Origin: CAJINA01 sp964647585
GTDB lineage: Bacteria; Desulfobacterota; Desulfobacteria; Desulfobacterales; CAJINA01
Direction of reading: 5' to 3'
Length of the DNA stretch: 17,963 nt
NCBI GenBank assembly: GCA_964647585.1
Contig: CAZYGG010000070.1
Coordinates: forward strand, 1 to 17,963
The position numbers and the translations under genes are program-made. Position 1 is the first letter of the stretch; every line of letters begins with the position of its first letter. Of this stretch, positions 1 to 6,947 are shown piece after piece. The notes beneath the pieces are model-generated. The model had not been told where the DNA came from. It made no database searches and worked only from the letters and a program-made list of their open reading frames with translations.

Positions 1-76
1 AGTAGGATTCGAACCCACGGAGCTTTCGCTCAACGGTTTTCAAGACCGCCGCCTTAAACCACTCGGCCATCCCTCC
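1..76 (-). tRNA. tRNA-Ser (anticodon UGA), 3' end cut by window edge
   Basis: Read on the minus strand, the gene begins GGAGGGATGGCCGAGTGG at position 76 and shows the class II layout of a serine tRNA. The anticodon stem encloses the loop CTTGAAA (anticodon TGA). A variable-arm hairpin GAGC-GAAA-GCTC follows, and the T arm is GTGGG-TTCGAAT-CCTAC. The 3' acceptor strand and any CCA lie outside the window. It would decode UCA and other UCN codons. It is divergent from the gene at 295. Confidence 0.95.
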
Positions 77-90
77 TGAGACAAACCAAC

Positions 91-119
91 TTTTTATCAT
101 TTATGACCACACAGGTCAA
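91..119 (-). promoter_or_regulatory. Probable sigma70 promoter of tRNA-Ser
   Basis: On the minus strand there is TTGACC (119-114), a 17-bp spacer, then TAAAAA (96-91). Transcription would start about 7-8 nt before the tRNA 5' end at 76. Spacing and position fit a vegetative promoter; the -10 box matches the consensus at four of six bases. Confidence 0.55.
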
Positions 120-280
120 CGGCTTATCTGGCAATTTTTTCAAAATGAGCAGTCTTTTTAACATTCCCGTCATCGGGATGAGCAATTTTATCAGAAAGCG
201 AAAAATCTTGTTTTTGGATGTTGACAGACAGCCGTATTTATGGTTTTCCGAAAAAAATCAAACCAACAATCGGGCGGATT

Positions 281-288
281 GGAGGAGG
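281..288 (+). promoter_or_regulatory. Ribosome binding site that fixes the start of the gene at 295
   Basis: GGAGGAGG lies 6 nt upstream of the ATG at 295. This strong Shine-Dalgarno sequence argues for starting the open frame at 295 rather than at the upstream in-frame ATG at 103, which would overlap the tRNA-Ser promoter. Confidence 0.7.
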
Positions 289-294
289 CCAGAT

Positions 295-753
295 ATGAAG
301 CAAAGATTTTCAATTTCTCGTAACACAGGCGGTGAGAAAATCGTCATTAAAGAGTATGGTGAATTGGACAAAGGCGTGTATTCGCTCCTTTGCGAGGAAT
401 CATACTCGGTGGAAACAGTTGAAGCCGCGCTGGCCAAAGGGCCGGACAAGGTGATCACCCTGCTGAGGACTGAAAGCTTTTTTCCGATCAGTTGTTTTGC
501 GGAAAAGCTGATCGCGACTCTATGCGACTACCTCCGGCAGGGCAATACTGAAGTCGTGAAAATTGATGCCGATGACACGGAGTGCATTCATAATAGATCC
601 ATGCAAGACCCCCAAGCGGGAAACGAAGGGATTGATGCTTTGCTGGGGGTGGATACTGAAGAGATTGTTGAAGACGAAGCGCCCGCGGAGAAACTGGAAG
701 CACCCATAAAAATCGCGGAAGTTGAAACCGTCGAAGCCAGCAATTCACTATAA
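295..753 (+). CDS. Hypothetical acidic protein, 152 aa
   Basis: I do not recognise this protein. Starting at ATG 295, which has a very strong ribosome binding site, it has a folded-looking N-terminal part of about 105 residues with mixed helix and strand character (for example the segments KIVIKEYGELDKG and KVITLLRTESFFPISCFAEKL). A low-complexity acidic tail rich in Glu, Ala, Val and Asp makes up the last 45 residues or so. There is no signal peptide, no membrane segment and no metal-binding motif. A TTGACA at 221-226 could be a -35 box, but I see no good -10 at the right distance. It stands alone between a tRNA gene on the opposite strand and the hydrogenase promoter region, and probably has its own transcript. 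The frame is otherwise open back to 103, but the N-terminal extension there looks non-coding. Confidence 0.65.
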   Translation: MKQRFSISRNTGGEKIVIKEYGELDKGVYSLLCEESYSVETVEAALAKGPDKVITLLRTESFFPISCFAEKLIATLCDYLRQGNTEVVKIDADDTECIHNRSMQDPQAGNEGIDALLGVDTEEIVEDEAPAEKLEAPIKIAEVETVEASNSL

Positions 754-842
754 ACGCTTATTTTTTGCCGACAATGCCGCCCGCCTGCTCCATGTTACCC
801 TTTTCTTATTGCCGCGAATGGACGGTATCTATAAGATAACTA

Positions 843-876
843 TTGACTTATCCTGTAGTTTTAGCCTAAAAAACTA
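843..876 (+). promoter_or_regulatory. Candidate promoter and operator-like inverted repeat upstream of hynB
   Basis: TTGACT (843-848) is followed after 17 bp by CTAAAA (866-871), a weak sigma70-like pair about 100 nt before hynB. An inverted repeat TAGTTTT (856-862) / AAAACTA (870-876) sits over the putative -10 and could be a regulator site. The region 754-967 is AT-rich and holds no gene. This is inference from pattern only. Confidence 0.3.
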
Positions 877-955
877 AATGGTATTCAGTTGCTAAATTAG
901 TAGTTATGCGGCCGTATTTCGCTTTGTTTCGTTAAAGCTACTCATCAATAGCATC

Positions 956-963
956 AAGGAGGT
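956..963 (+). promoter_or_regulatory. Ribosome binding site of hynB
   Basis: AAGGAGGT ends 4 nt before ATG 968. The in-frame GTG at 962 overlaps this site and is therefore an unlikely start, so ATG 968 is preferred. Confidence 0.75.
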
Positions 964-967
964 GCAG

Positions 968-1909
968 ATGGAACAGGAAAAAGCATTTTATGAGAGGTTG
1001 AAAAGTAAGGGCGTATCGCGAAGGGATTTCATGAAGTATTGTACCGCCCTTACCGCGACCATGGGGCTTTCGTCGTCTTTCGTCCCCAAAGTCGCAGAGG
1101 TTTTCGCGGCACCGGCACAGCGTCCGCCGGTCATCTGGTTGCATTTCGGTGAGTGCACGGGCTGTTCGGAAGCGCTGTTGAGGTCGAACTACCCGTTTAT
1201 CGACGAACTCGTGCTCGAGATTCTTTCAGTGGAATACCACGAGACGATAATGGCGGCGGCCGGCCACCAGGCGGAAGAGAACCTGCATGCCGCGGTCAAA
1301 AAGTATAAGGGCAAGTTTATCTGTGTCGTTGAGGGCTCGATCGCAACCAAATACAACGGCGGTTACGGCAAGGTTGCCGGCAAGAGTTTCCTTGAGATTG
1401 CCAAGGAAGTCATACCCCAGGCGGCGGCCACGATCGCCATTGGCACCTGTGCGGCTTATGGCGGCCTTCCCCAAGCCAAACCCAACCCCGGCGGGTACAA
1501 GGGCGTCAAAGATGCCATCGGCGTGGGTACCCTGAATATACCCGGTTGCCCCCCCAACCCGATCAACCTGGTCGGGACCGTGGTCAATTATCTGCTCCTC
1601 GGCAAACTGCCGGCCCTGGACGACAAAGGGCGCCCGCTGTTTGCTTACGGCAAGACCATCCATGATCAATGTCCGCGCAGATCCCATTTTGAAAATGAGG
1701 AATTTGTTACGGAATTCGGCAGCGAAGAGGCTGCCAAGGGCTACTGCCTGTACCAGGTGGGCTGCCGTGGTCCGGAAACCTACAACAACTGCCCGATTGC
1801 GAAATTTAACGACGGCACCAGCTGGCCGGTGGAAGCTGGCCATCCCTGCATCGGCTGCAGCGAGCCGGATTTCTGGGATACCATGACACCGTTCTACGAG
1901 GAAATGTAA
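968..1909 (+). CDS. hynB: Periplasmic [NiFe]-type hydrogenase small subunit, 313 aa
   Basis: This is the iron-sulfur subunit that carries electrons between the HynA active site and a periplasmic partner, in sulfate reducers typically a c-type cytochrome. A twin-arginine signal (SRRDFMKYC, residues 17-25) precedes a hydrophobic stretch and a likely cleavage site at VFA-AP (residue 47 or 48). Visible cluster ligands are: proximal [4Fe-4S] C63, C66 (ECTGC), C161 (GTCAAYGG) and C194 (PGCPPN); distal [4Fe-4S] H232, C235, C260, C266; medial C275, C294, C297. No extra Cys lies between C275 and C294, and SWP with Pro287 is present. The medial cluster is therefore predicted to be [3Fe-4S] as in standard [NiFe] enzymes. 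There is no C-terminal membrane anchor, so the dimer should be soluble in the periplasm. hynA follows after 45 nt, with which it is surely co-transcribed. Start choice: ATG 968, since GTG 962 lies inside the Shine-Dalgarno. Confidence 0.95.
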   Translation: MEQEKAFYERLKSKGVSRRDFMKYCTALTATMGLSSSFVPKVAEVFAAPAQRPPVIWLHFGECTGCSEALLRSNYPFIDELVLEILSVEYHETIMAAAGHQAEENLHAAVKKYKGKFICVVEGSIATKYNGGYGKVAGKSFLEIAKEVIPQAAATIAIGTCAAYGGLPQAKPNPGGYKGVKDAIGVGTLNIPGCPPNPINLVGTVVNYLLLGKLPALDDKGRPLFAYGKTIHDQCPRRSHFENEEFVTEFGSEEAAKGYCLYQVGCRGPETYNNCPIAKFNDGTSWPVEAGHPCIGCSEPDFWDTMTPFYEEM

Positions 1910-1954
1910 TCAGATTAGACGTTAAATTCTTTTCAGAAGAAGAGAGGAGACAAT

Positions 1955-3604
1955 ATGGGTAAGAGAATAATGATTGATCCGATTACAAGGATCGAAGGTC
2001 ACCTTCGGATCGAGGTTGAAGTGGCCGGTGGTAAAGTTGTAAATGCCTGGAGTTCCGGTCAAATGTTCCGGGGCATTGAAATCATGCTGCAGGGCCGAGA
2101 CCCGAGAGACGCCCAGCATTTTGTGCAGCGTTCATGCGGCGTCTGAACGTACATCCATGCGCTGTCCTCGGTGAGGGCAGTTGAAGACGCAGTCGGCGTC
2201 CAGATTCCCGACAATGCCAGAATCCTCAGAAACCTCCTGCATGGTGCCCAGTACCAGCACGATCACATTGTACACTTTTATCACCTGCACGCCCTTGACT
2301 GGGTGGATATCGTCAGCGCGCTTTCAGCAGATCCGAAGGCCACCGCGGCCCTGGCTGACAACGTCAGCGATGCCCCCTGGGGCGGCGCCAAGTATTTCAA
2401 GGGCGTTCAGGACCGTTTGAAGAAATTTGTCGCCAGCGGCCAGCTGGGTCCCTTTGAAAACGCCTACTGGGGCCACAAGGCTTACAAGCTGCCGCCGGAA
2501 GCCAACCTGATGGCATCTGCCCATTATATCGAAGCGCTGCGTCTCCAGGCCAAGTCGGCCCGGATGCATGCCATTTTCGGCGGCAAGAACCCCCATCCCC
2601 AGTCTCTGGTGGTTGGCGGTATGAGCTGTGTCGGCGATCTTACACCGGATCGTCTGGCCGAGTTCCTCTATATCACCCGGGAAACCCAGCAGTTCATCGA
2701 GAGAGTCTATATTCCCGATCTGCTGGCCGTGGCCAGTTTTTACAAAGACTGGGGCGGCATTGGCGGCACCTCCAACTTCATGGCCTGGGGTGATTTCCCG
2801 GAAACTGCCCAGGAACCGGAAAGCCTCTATATGCCCCGCGGCGTTATCGCCAAGCGCGATCTTGCCAATGTGGCCATGGCCGGCCAGGACAAGGTCACTG
2901 AAGACGTCACCCGCGGCTGGTATGAGAAAGGCGCGCCCAAACATCCGTGGAAGGGCGAGACCAAACCGCTCAAGGAAGATCCCAAGTACCGTCCGGGCGG
3001 CGGCGACTACACCTGGCTGAAGGCACCGCGTTATGACGGTATGGCCACGGAAGTCGGTCCGCTTTCCCGGGTGCTGGTCGCTTATGCCAAGGGTCACGCG
3101 GAAATCAAATCGGTGGTCGACATGGTTCTCGGAAAACTTGGAGTGGGCGCCGGCGCCCTGTTCTCAACCCTGGGAAGAACCGCTGCCAGGGGTATTGAGA
3201 CCGTGGTTATTGGTCAGCGCATGGAAAAATGGATGGGCGAACTGCTTGGTAACCTTAAGAGCGGCAATGCCGCCACCTACACCCCGTGGGAATTTCCGAG
3301 TTACGGGGAAGGGGTTGGTCTGAATGACGTACCGCGTGGCTCACTGGGTCACTGGTGTGTGATTGAAGGAGACAAGATCAAGAACTACCAGTATGTTGTG
3401 CCTTCAACCTGGAACCTGGGCCCGCGGGATGCGAAAAATCAGGTGGGCCCTGTTGAAGAGGCACTTATCGGAACCCCCATCGCGGATCCGAAAAAACCGC
3501 TGGAAGTCCTGCGGACAGTCCATTCGTTTGACCCCTGTATTGCCTGTGCAGTACATGTCATCGATCCAGATTCCAACCAGGTTTACAAAGTCAAGGCTCT
3601 GTAA
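1955..3604 (+). CDS. hynA: Hydrogenase large subunit with in-frame UGA, predicted selenocysteine-64, 549 aa
   Basis: This is the catalytic subunit of the periplasmic H2 oxidising/producing enzyme. Reading TGA 2144-2146 as selenocysteine gives one continuous 549-residue protein, the usual family length. ATG 1955 has GAGGAGA upstream. The N-terminus has DPITRIEGH (8-16), with E14 the likely proton-gate Glu. The L1 metal motif reads R59-S-C61-G-V-[TGA64]-T-Y-I-H68. The L2 motif is D526-P-C528-I-A-C531-A-V-H534, followed by a 15-residue tail to be clipped after H534. Known enzymes bind NiFe through four Cys (D. gigas 65, 68, 530, 533; 68 and 533 bridge). Residue 64 here corresponds to the bridging Cys68. 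Sequence after the TGA (YHLHALDWV, APRYDG, FSTLGRTAARGIE, VPSTWNLGPRDA, IGTPIADP) remains closely HynA-like, so the downstream frame is under protein-level constraint. Other TGA codons in the window (hypD, rimO, the RND gene) act as normal stops, so UGA is not generally reassigned. The alternative is a nonsense mutation or base error of TGC/TGT, which the SECIS-like hairpin makes less likely. Confidence 0.93.
2144..2146 (+). other. In-frame TGA, predicted selenocysteine codon (Sec64 of HynA)
   Basis: The codon sits where every ordinary [NiFe] large subunit has the second Cys of the L1 motif CGxC. The frame is open on both sides, and the protein resumes in the same frame with conserved HynA sequence. 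UGA/Cys exchange at a catalytic Cys with a suitable downstream hairpin is the standard signature of bacterial Sec insertion. The position within hydrogenase is the unusual part, since known [NiFeSe] enzymes use the first Cys of the C-terminal motif. Confidence 0.8.
2162..2180 (+). promoter_or_regulatory. Bacterial SECIS-like stem-loop downstream of the UGA
   Basis: CTGTCCTC (2162-2169), loop GGT (2170-2172) and GAGGGCAG (2173-2180) form an 8-bp stem with a single G-U pair. The loop begins 23 nt after the UGA and starts with G followed by GU. This fits the known bacterial SECIS pattern: a short apical loop with a G in its first two bases, about 16-37 nt from the UGA, recognised by SelB. It lies inside the coding sequence over codons 70-76 (L-S-S-V-R-A-V). 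Confidence 0.75.
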
Positions 3605-3617
3605 CACCTTCGAGAGA

Positions 3618-3645
3618 ACTCCCGCCGCCTCCAGGCGGCGGGAGT
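3618..3645 (+). terminator. Very stable hairpin after hynA
   Basis: The arms ACTCCCGCCGCCT (3618-3630) and AGGCGGCGGGAGT (3633-3645) are perfectly complementary; in practice the loop would be 4 nt. It starts 13 nt after the hynA stop. No T-tract follows, so it is either an attenuating or stabilising 3' structure of a hynBA transcript or a Rho-independent terminator of poor efficiency. Confidence 0.55.
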
Positions 3646-3901
3646 CACCCGCGTTTGGCCAGCCTTTGTTTATTCTTAGATCCGCGTACCTGAAGAACAC
3701 CTGCCAAAAGGCCCGCGGCCTTCATTCAATTGCTTGCATGGTACCGAAATCGGTGATACAAACAGTTCCGGTCTATGCTGTTGCAGCAGGCTTGTGACCG
3801 GGCCCGGTTAAATGGCTGGAAAAACAGCCTCATGGTCGGCTGCTGGAAGTGGTTGATAATAAAATACGGTTTTGAATGTAAAGACAGTCATGGGTAACAC
3901 A
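3646..3901 (+). other. Hairpin-rich gap between hynA and the maturation genes
   Basis: No convincing gene is present. Two further inverted repeats are visible: AAGGCC-CGC-GGCCTT at 3708-3722, and the perfect palindrome ACCGGGCCCGGT at 3797-3808. Together with the hairpin at 3618-3645 they suggest RNA processing or partial termination that would set the ratio of structural subunits to maturation proteins. No clear sigma70 promoter is seen for hynD. Confidence 0.4.
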
Positions 3902-4426
3902 ATGAAAAATATTATGGTAATCGGGGTCGGCAATGTCCTCATGAAGGACGAGGGCTTCGGCATCCATGTGGTTAAAAGAATGGAACAGATGTTTGAGTTT
4001 CCTGAAAATGTCGAGATTGTGGACGGCGGTGTTCTCGGTGTACACCTGCTGGGCATCATTTCCAATCCGGATCACCTGATCGTGGTGGATGTTGTCCGCG
4101 GCGGCGGTAAACCGGGCGACATGTACCGTATCGAACAGCAGGATATCCCGTCACGCATCCGGGCCAAGAATTCCGTCCACCAGGTCGATTTTCTGGAAGC
4201 ACTGGCACTCCTCCAGGCCATGGACCACCAGCCGGAGGTGGTTGTTCTCGGTGTAGAGCCGGAAGATATCACAACCTTGGAGACGGACCTTACGGAAACC
4301 GTTGAGAAAAAGGTGGGTCCCATTATTGACCTGGTGCTGGCGGAGCTGGAAACGCTGTGTGTAACCTGCAAAAAAGGAACGTGCGAAAATGTGTCTTGCG
4401 ATCCCCTCTACGATCGTCGAAATTGA
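3902..4426 (+). CDS. hynD: Hydrogenase maturation endopeptidase (HyaD/HybD family, M52), 174 aa
   Basis: This cytoplasmic nickel-sensing protease removes the C-terminal tail of the large subunit once Ni is in place. From ATG 3902 the protein begins MKNIMVIGVGNVLMKDEGFG. The three residues that bind nickel in E. coli HybD (E16, D62, H93) are found as E17 (KDEGFG), D63 (IVVDVV) and H93 (SVHQVDFLEA). This good register supports the 3902 start, though ATG 3890 and TTG 3872 are in frame and none has a good Shine-Dalgarno. An unusual tail carries four Cys (153, 156, 161, 166), and the last 38 nt overlap the start of hypC. Its natural substrate is surely the HynA encoded just upstream, whose tail after H534 is 15 residues. 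Confidence 0.9.
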   Translation: MKNIMVIGVGNVLMKDEGFGIHVVKRMEQMFEFPENVEIVDGGVLGVHLLGIISNPDHLIVVDVVRGGGKPGDMYRIEQQDIPSRIRAKNSVHQVDFLEALALLQAMDHQPEVVVLGVEPEDITTLETDLTETVEKKVGPIIDLVLAELETLCVTCKKGTCENVSCDPLYDRRN

Positions 4427-4640
4427 AGATGAAATGGCAACCATTGATGTTGATGGCGTCCAACGAAAGGCCAGTCTTTTGCTGGTTGAAGATGCCAAAG
4501 TGGGCGACTACGTTATCGTTCATGCCGGTTTTGCCATCCGGAAGGTAGATGAAGAGGCGGCCCAGGAGTCTTTGAGATACCTGCGGGAGGCCGCCGAGTT
4601 TGCAGATCGGGCCCAGCGCAAAGAACCCTCCACGGAATAG
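4389..4640 (+). CDS. hypC: Hydrogenase assembly chaperone HypC, 83 aa
   Basis: HypC pairs with HypD to assemble the Fe(CN)2CO unit and to present it to the large-subunit precursor. The protein starts with the family signature MCLAIP, in which Cys2 (after Met removal, the N-terminal Cys) is the essential iron-binding residue. A short beta-barrel-like body (VEIEDEMATIDVDGVQRKAS, VGDYVIVHAGFAIRKVD) and a helical acidic tail follow. Length is typical. AAGGAA at 4374-4379 serves as ribosome binding site. The gene overlaps the end of hynD by 38 nt and is followed after 10 nt by hypF, so translation is likely coupled. Confidence 0.95.
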   Translation: MCLAIPSTIVEIEDEMATIDVDGVQRKASLLLVEDAKVGDYVIVHAGFAIRKVDEEAAQESLRYLREAAEFADRAQRKEPSTE

Positions 4641-4650
4641 GGCCGCAGAT

Positions 4651-6945
4651 ATGACCGGGGCTGCGCCAATTGCCAGAAAACTTACCATCCGCGGCATTGT
4701 CCAGGGCGTCGGTTTCCGGCCCTTTATCTATCAGCTTGCTGCCCGCTATGAACTCACCGGTGATGTGGCCAACACCTCCAGCGGCGTCATCATCCACATC
4801 GAAGGCCCTGTTGATAAGATAACCGCTTTTACCGCGGCTATGGAAACAGAATATCCGCCCCTGGCACACATTACCCACATTACGTCTGAAGTCGAAGAAC
4901 CCCGGGGCGCCGACACGTTTGCCATCACTGTCAGCACCCGGCAATCCAGCCGATCAGCCCTGATTTCACCAGATGTGTCCATCTGTGAAGATTGCCGGGC
5001 GGAGCTGTTTGACCCGACCGATCGGCGCTTTCGATATCCCTTCATCAACTGCACCAACTGCGGGCCCCGCTACACCATTATTGACGATATTCCTTATGAC
5101 CGGCCTAAAACATCCATGCGGCACTTCACCATGTGTCCGCATTGCCAGACAGAGTATGATGACCCTGCGGACCGGCGCTTTCACGCCCAGCCCAATGCCT
5201 GCCCGGTTTGCGGACCGCAGTGCACGCTTTGCGATGCGGATGGCCGCCCAGTGGATTCAAAGGATCCGGTTGCAGCCGCCGCCCGGTTTTTAAAAGAGGG
5301 GCGCATTTTGGCCATAAAGGGGCTGGGCGGTTTTCACCTGGCCGTGGATGCGGCCAACGGTGCGGCGGTTGAACTGCTGCGCAAGCGTAAACAAAGGGAA
5401 GAAAAACCCTTTGCGCTCATGTCGCCGGACCTGGCAACGATTGAAACCTATGCCCGCCCGGATGATGCCGACAGGCGCCTGCTGGCTTCCATCCAGCGGC
5501 CCATCGTGCTCCTGGATAAAAAGCAGCCCAATGTCATTGCAGCGGCGGTTGCGCCGCGCAACCGGTACTTCGGGGTGATGCTGCCCTATACGCCCCTGCA
5601 CTTTCTGCTGCTTGGCGAGGGCTTTACGGCCCTGGTGATGACCAGCGGCAACATGAGTGAAGAACCCATCTGCATTGATAATGACGATGCTTTGAGGCGC
5701 CTGGCATCCATTGCCGACTATTTTCTGGTTCATGACCGGGGCATCTACCTGCGCAGTGACGACTCCATTGTCAGGCAATACGCGGGGGCGACCCGATTTC
5801 TCAGGCGCTCTCGGGGTTATGTGCCGGCGCCGGTGTTTGTCAATCACAAATTACCGCCGATATTGGCCTGCGGCGCGGGTTTGAAAAATACCCTCTGCCT
5901 GACCAAGGAAGACCGGGTGTTTTTAAGTCAGCATATTGGGGATCTGGAAAACCGGGAAACCCTGGACTTTTTCGAACTGACGGTGCGCCATCTGCAGAGA
6001 ATTCTGGACATCGAACCTGAGATTGTGGCCTACGATCTGCACCCGGACTATTTGAGCACGCAGTATGCCCTCGGGCGGGCGGACGCTCAATTGGTGGGCA
6101 TCCAGCATCACCACGCGCACATTGTCTCCGCCATGGCTGAAAACCGAATCGACGGCCCGGTTATCGGCCTCGCTTTTGACGGAACCGGTCTGGGAACAGA
6201 CGGTAAAATATGGGGCGGTGAAGTCCTGATCAGTGAACTCCATGGCTTTAAAAGGGCTGGATATCTGGACTACGTCCCGATGCCGGGGAGCAATGCAGCC
6301 ATCAAGGAACCCTGGCGCATGGCGTTGAGCTACCTGTATCATGCCTTCGGCGACCGGGCCGCCGGTTTGGATTTGCCCCTGTATCAAACGGTAACGGGTG
6401 ACCGGAGCGGGGTGGTTTTCCAGATGATCCGAAAGGGACTTAATTCACCGGAAACGTCCAGCCTTGGTCGGCTGTTTGACGGGATCGCGGCCATCATCGG
6501 TATCCGGGATACCGTTCGGTTCGAAGGCCAGGCTGCCATGGAACTGGAAATGATTGCGGCTCCGGAAGAAACGGGCCTTTACGATTGGCAGTGGACCCGG
6601 GCGGATGACCACTATCTCATCGACCCGGGCATACTTATAAAGCAAGTGGTCACCGATTGTACCGGCAACGTGCCGGCGGCAGTTATCAGCAGTCGCTTTC
6701 ACAATACGCTCACGCAGCTTTTTGCAGCACTCTGTGACAGCATTCGTGCCGAAACAGGGCTTGACCGGGTGGTGATGAGCGGGGGTGTGTTCCAGAATGC
6801 GACCCTGCTCAAGGCCCTGTCCGCGGCCCTTGCAAAAATGGAGTTTAAGGTTTATTCTCAAAAACTTGTACCCGCCAATGACGGGGGCATCTCTCTGGGG
6901 CAAGCTGTCGCCGCAGCTGCCATGGTCAAAAGACAGGACGCGTAA
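4651..6945 (+). CDS. hypF: Carbamoyltransferase HypF, 764 aa
   Basis: HypF uses carbamoyl phosphate and ATP to make carbamoyl-adenylate and transfers the carbamoyl group to the terminal Cys of HypE, the first step of CN ligand synthesis. Domains in order: acylphosphatase-like (about 8-97, with VQGVGFRPF at 17-25); a double zinc finger with C112, C115, C134, C137, C162, C165, C184, C187; a YrdC-like domain (about 205-395, KGLGGFHLAVDA); and a Kae1-like domain (about 405-760, with HHHAH at 486-490, FDGTGLGTDG, and VMSGGVFQN near the end). Full length for the family with all key motifs. ATG 4651 was preferred because it gives the usual N-terminus; an in-frame TTG at 4600 would extend into hypC. 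It is 10 nt after hypC and 2 nt before hypD. Confidence 0.96.
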   Translation: MTGAAPIARKLTIRGIVQGVGFRPFIYQLAARYELTGDVANTSSGVIIHIEGPVDKITAFTAAMETEYPPLAHITHITSEVEEPRGADTFAITVSTRQSSRSALISPDVSICEDCRAELFDPTDRRFRYPFINCTNCGPRYTIIDDIPYDRPKTSMRHFTMCPHCQTEYDDPADRRFHAQPNACPVCGPQCTLCDADGRPVDSKDPVAAAARFLKEGRILAIKGLGGFHLAVDAANGAAVELLRKRKQREEKPFALMSPDLATIETYARPDDADRRLLASIQRPIVLLDKKQPNVIAAAVAPRNRYFGVMLPYTPLHFLLLGEGFTALVMTSGNMSEEPICIDNDDALRRLASIADYFLVHDRGIYLRSDDSIVRQYAGATRFLRRSRGYVPAPVFVNHKLPPILACGAGLKNTLCLTKEDRVFLSQHIGDLENRETLDFFELTVRHLQRILDIEPEIVAYDLHPDYLSTQYALGRADAQLVGIQHHHAHIVSAMAENRIDGPVIGLAFDGTGLGTDGKIWGGEVLISELHGFKRAGYLDYVPMPGSNAAIKEPWRMALSYLYHAFGDRAAGLDLPLYQTVTGDRSGVVFQMIRKGLNSPETSSLGRLFDGIAAIIGIRDTVRFEGQAAMELEMIAAPEETGLYDWQWTRADDHYLIDPGILIKQVVTDCTGNVPAAVISSRFHNTLTQLFAALCDSIRAETGLDRVVMSGGVFQNATLLKALSAALAKMEFKVYSQKLVPANDGGISLGQAVAAAAMVKRQDA

Positions 6946-6947
6946 TT

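Noticed and set aside
103..294. N-terminal extension of the acidic protein to ATG 103
   Set aside because: It would overlap the tRNA-Ser promoter region, has unconvincing composition, and the strong Shine-Dalgarno is at 281-288 for ATG 295.
1226..1843. 205-residue open frame on the minus strand
   Set aside because: It is antisense to hynB, whose cluster ligands and length are fully conserved; it is a shadow frame of GC-rich coding DNA.
1955..2146. A separate 63-residue protein ending at the TGA, with 2171-3604 as an independent gene
   Set aside because: The two parts join in one frame into a single full-length HynA with the interruption exactly at a metal-ligand Cys. GTG 2171 lies inside the hairpin and has no ribosome binding site, and a protein lacking L1 could not hold the NiFe centre.
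2144..2146. Simple nonsense mutation (pseudogene) or sequencing error
   Set aside because: It cannot be excluded without reads. It was set aside because the codon is TGA rather than TAA or TAG, it falls on a catalytic Cys, a suitable SECIS hairpin follows, and the rest of hynBA and hyp is intact.
2324..3097. 257-residue open frame on the minus strand
   Set aside because: It is antisense to the conserved middle of hynA, has no recognisable domain and no ribosome binding site.
3363..3797. Open frame spanning the end of hynA and the following gap
   Set aside because: It starts inside hynA in another frame, runs through the hairpin at 3618-3645, and its composition is not protein-like.
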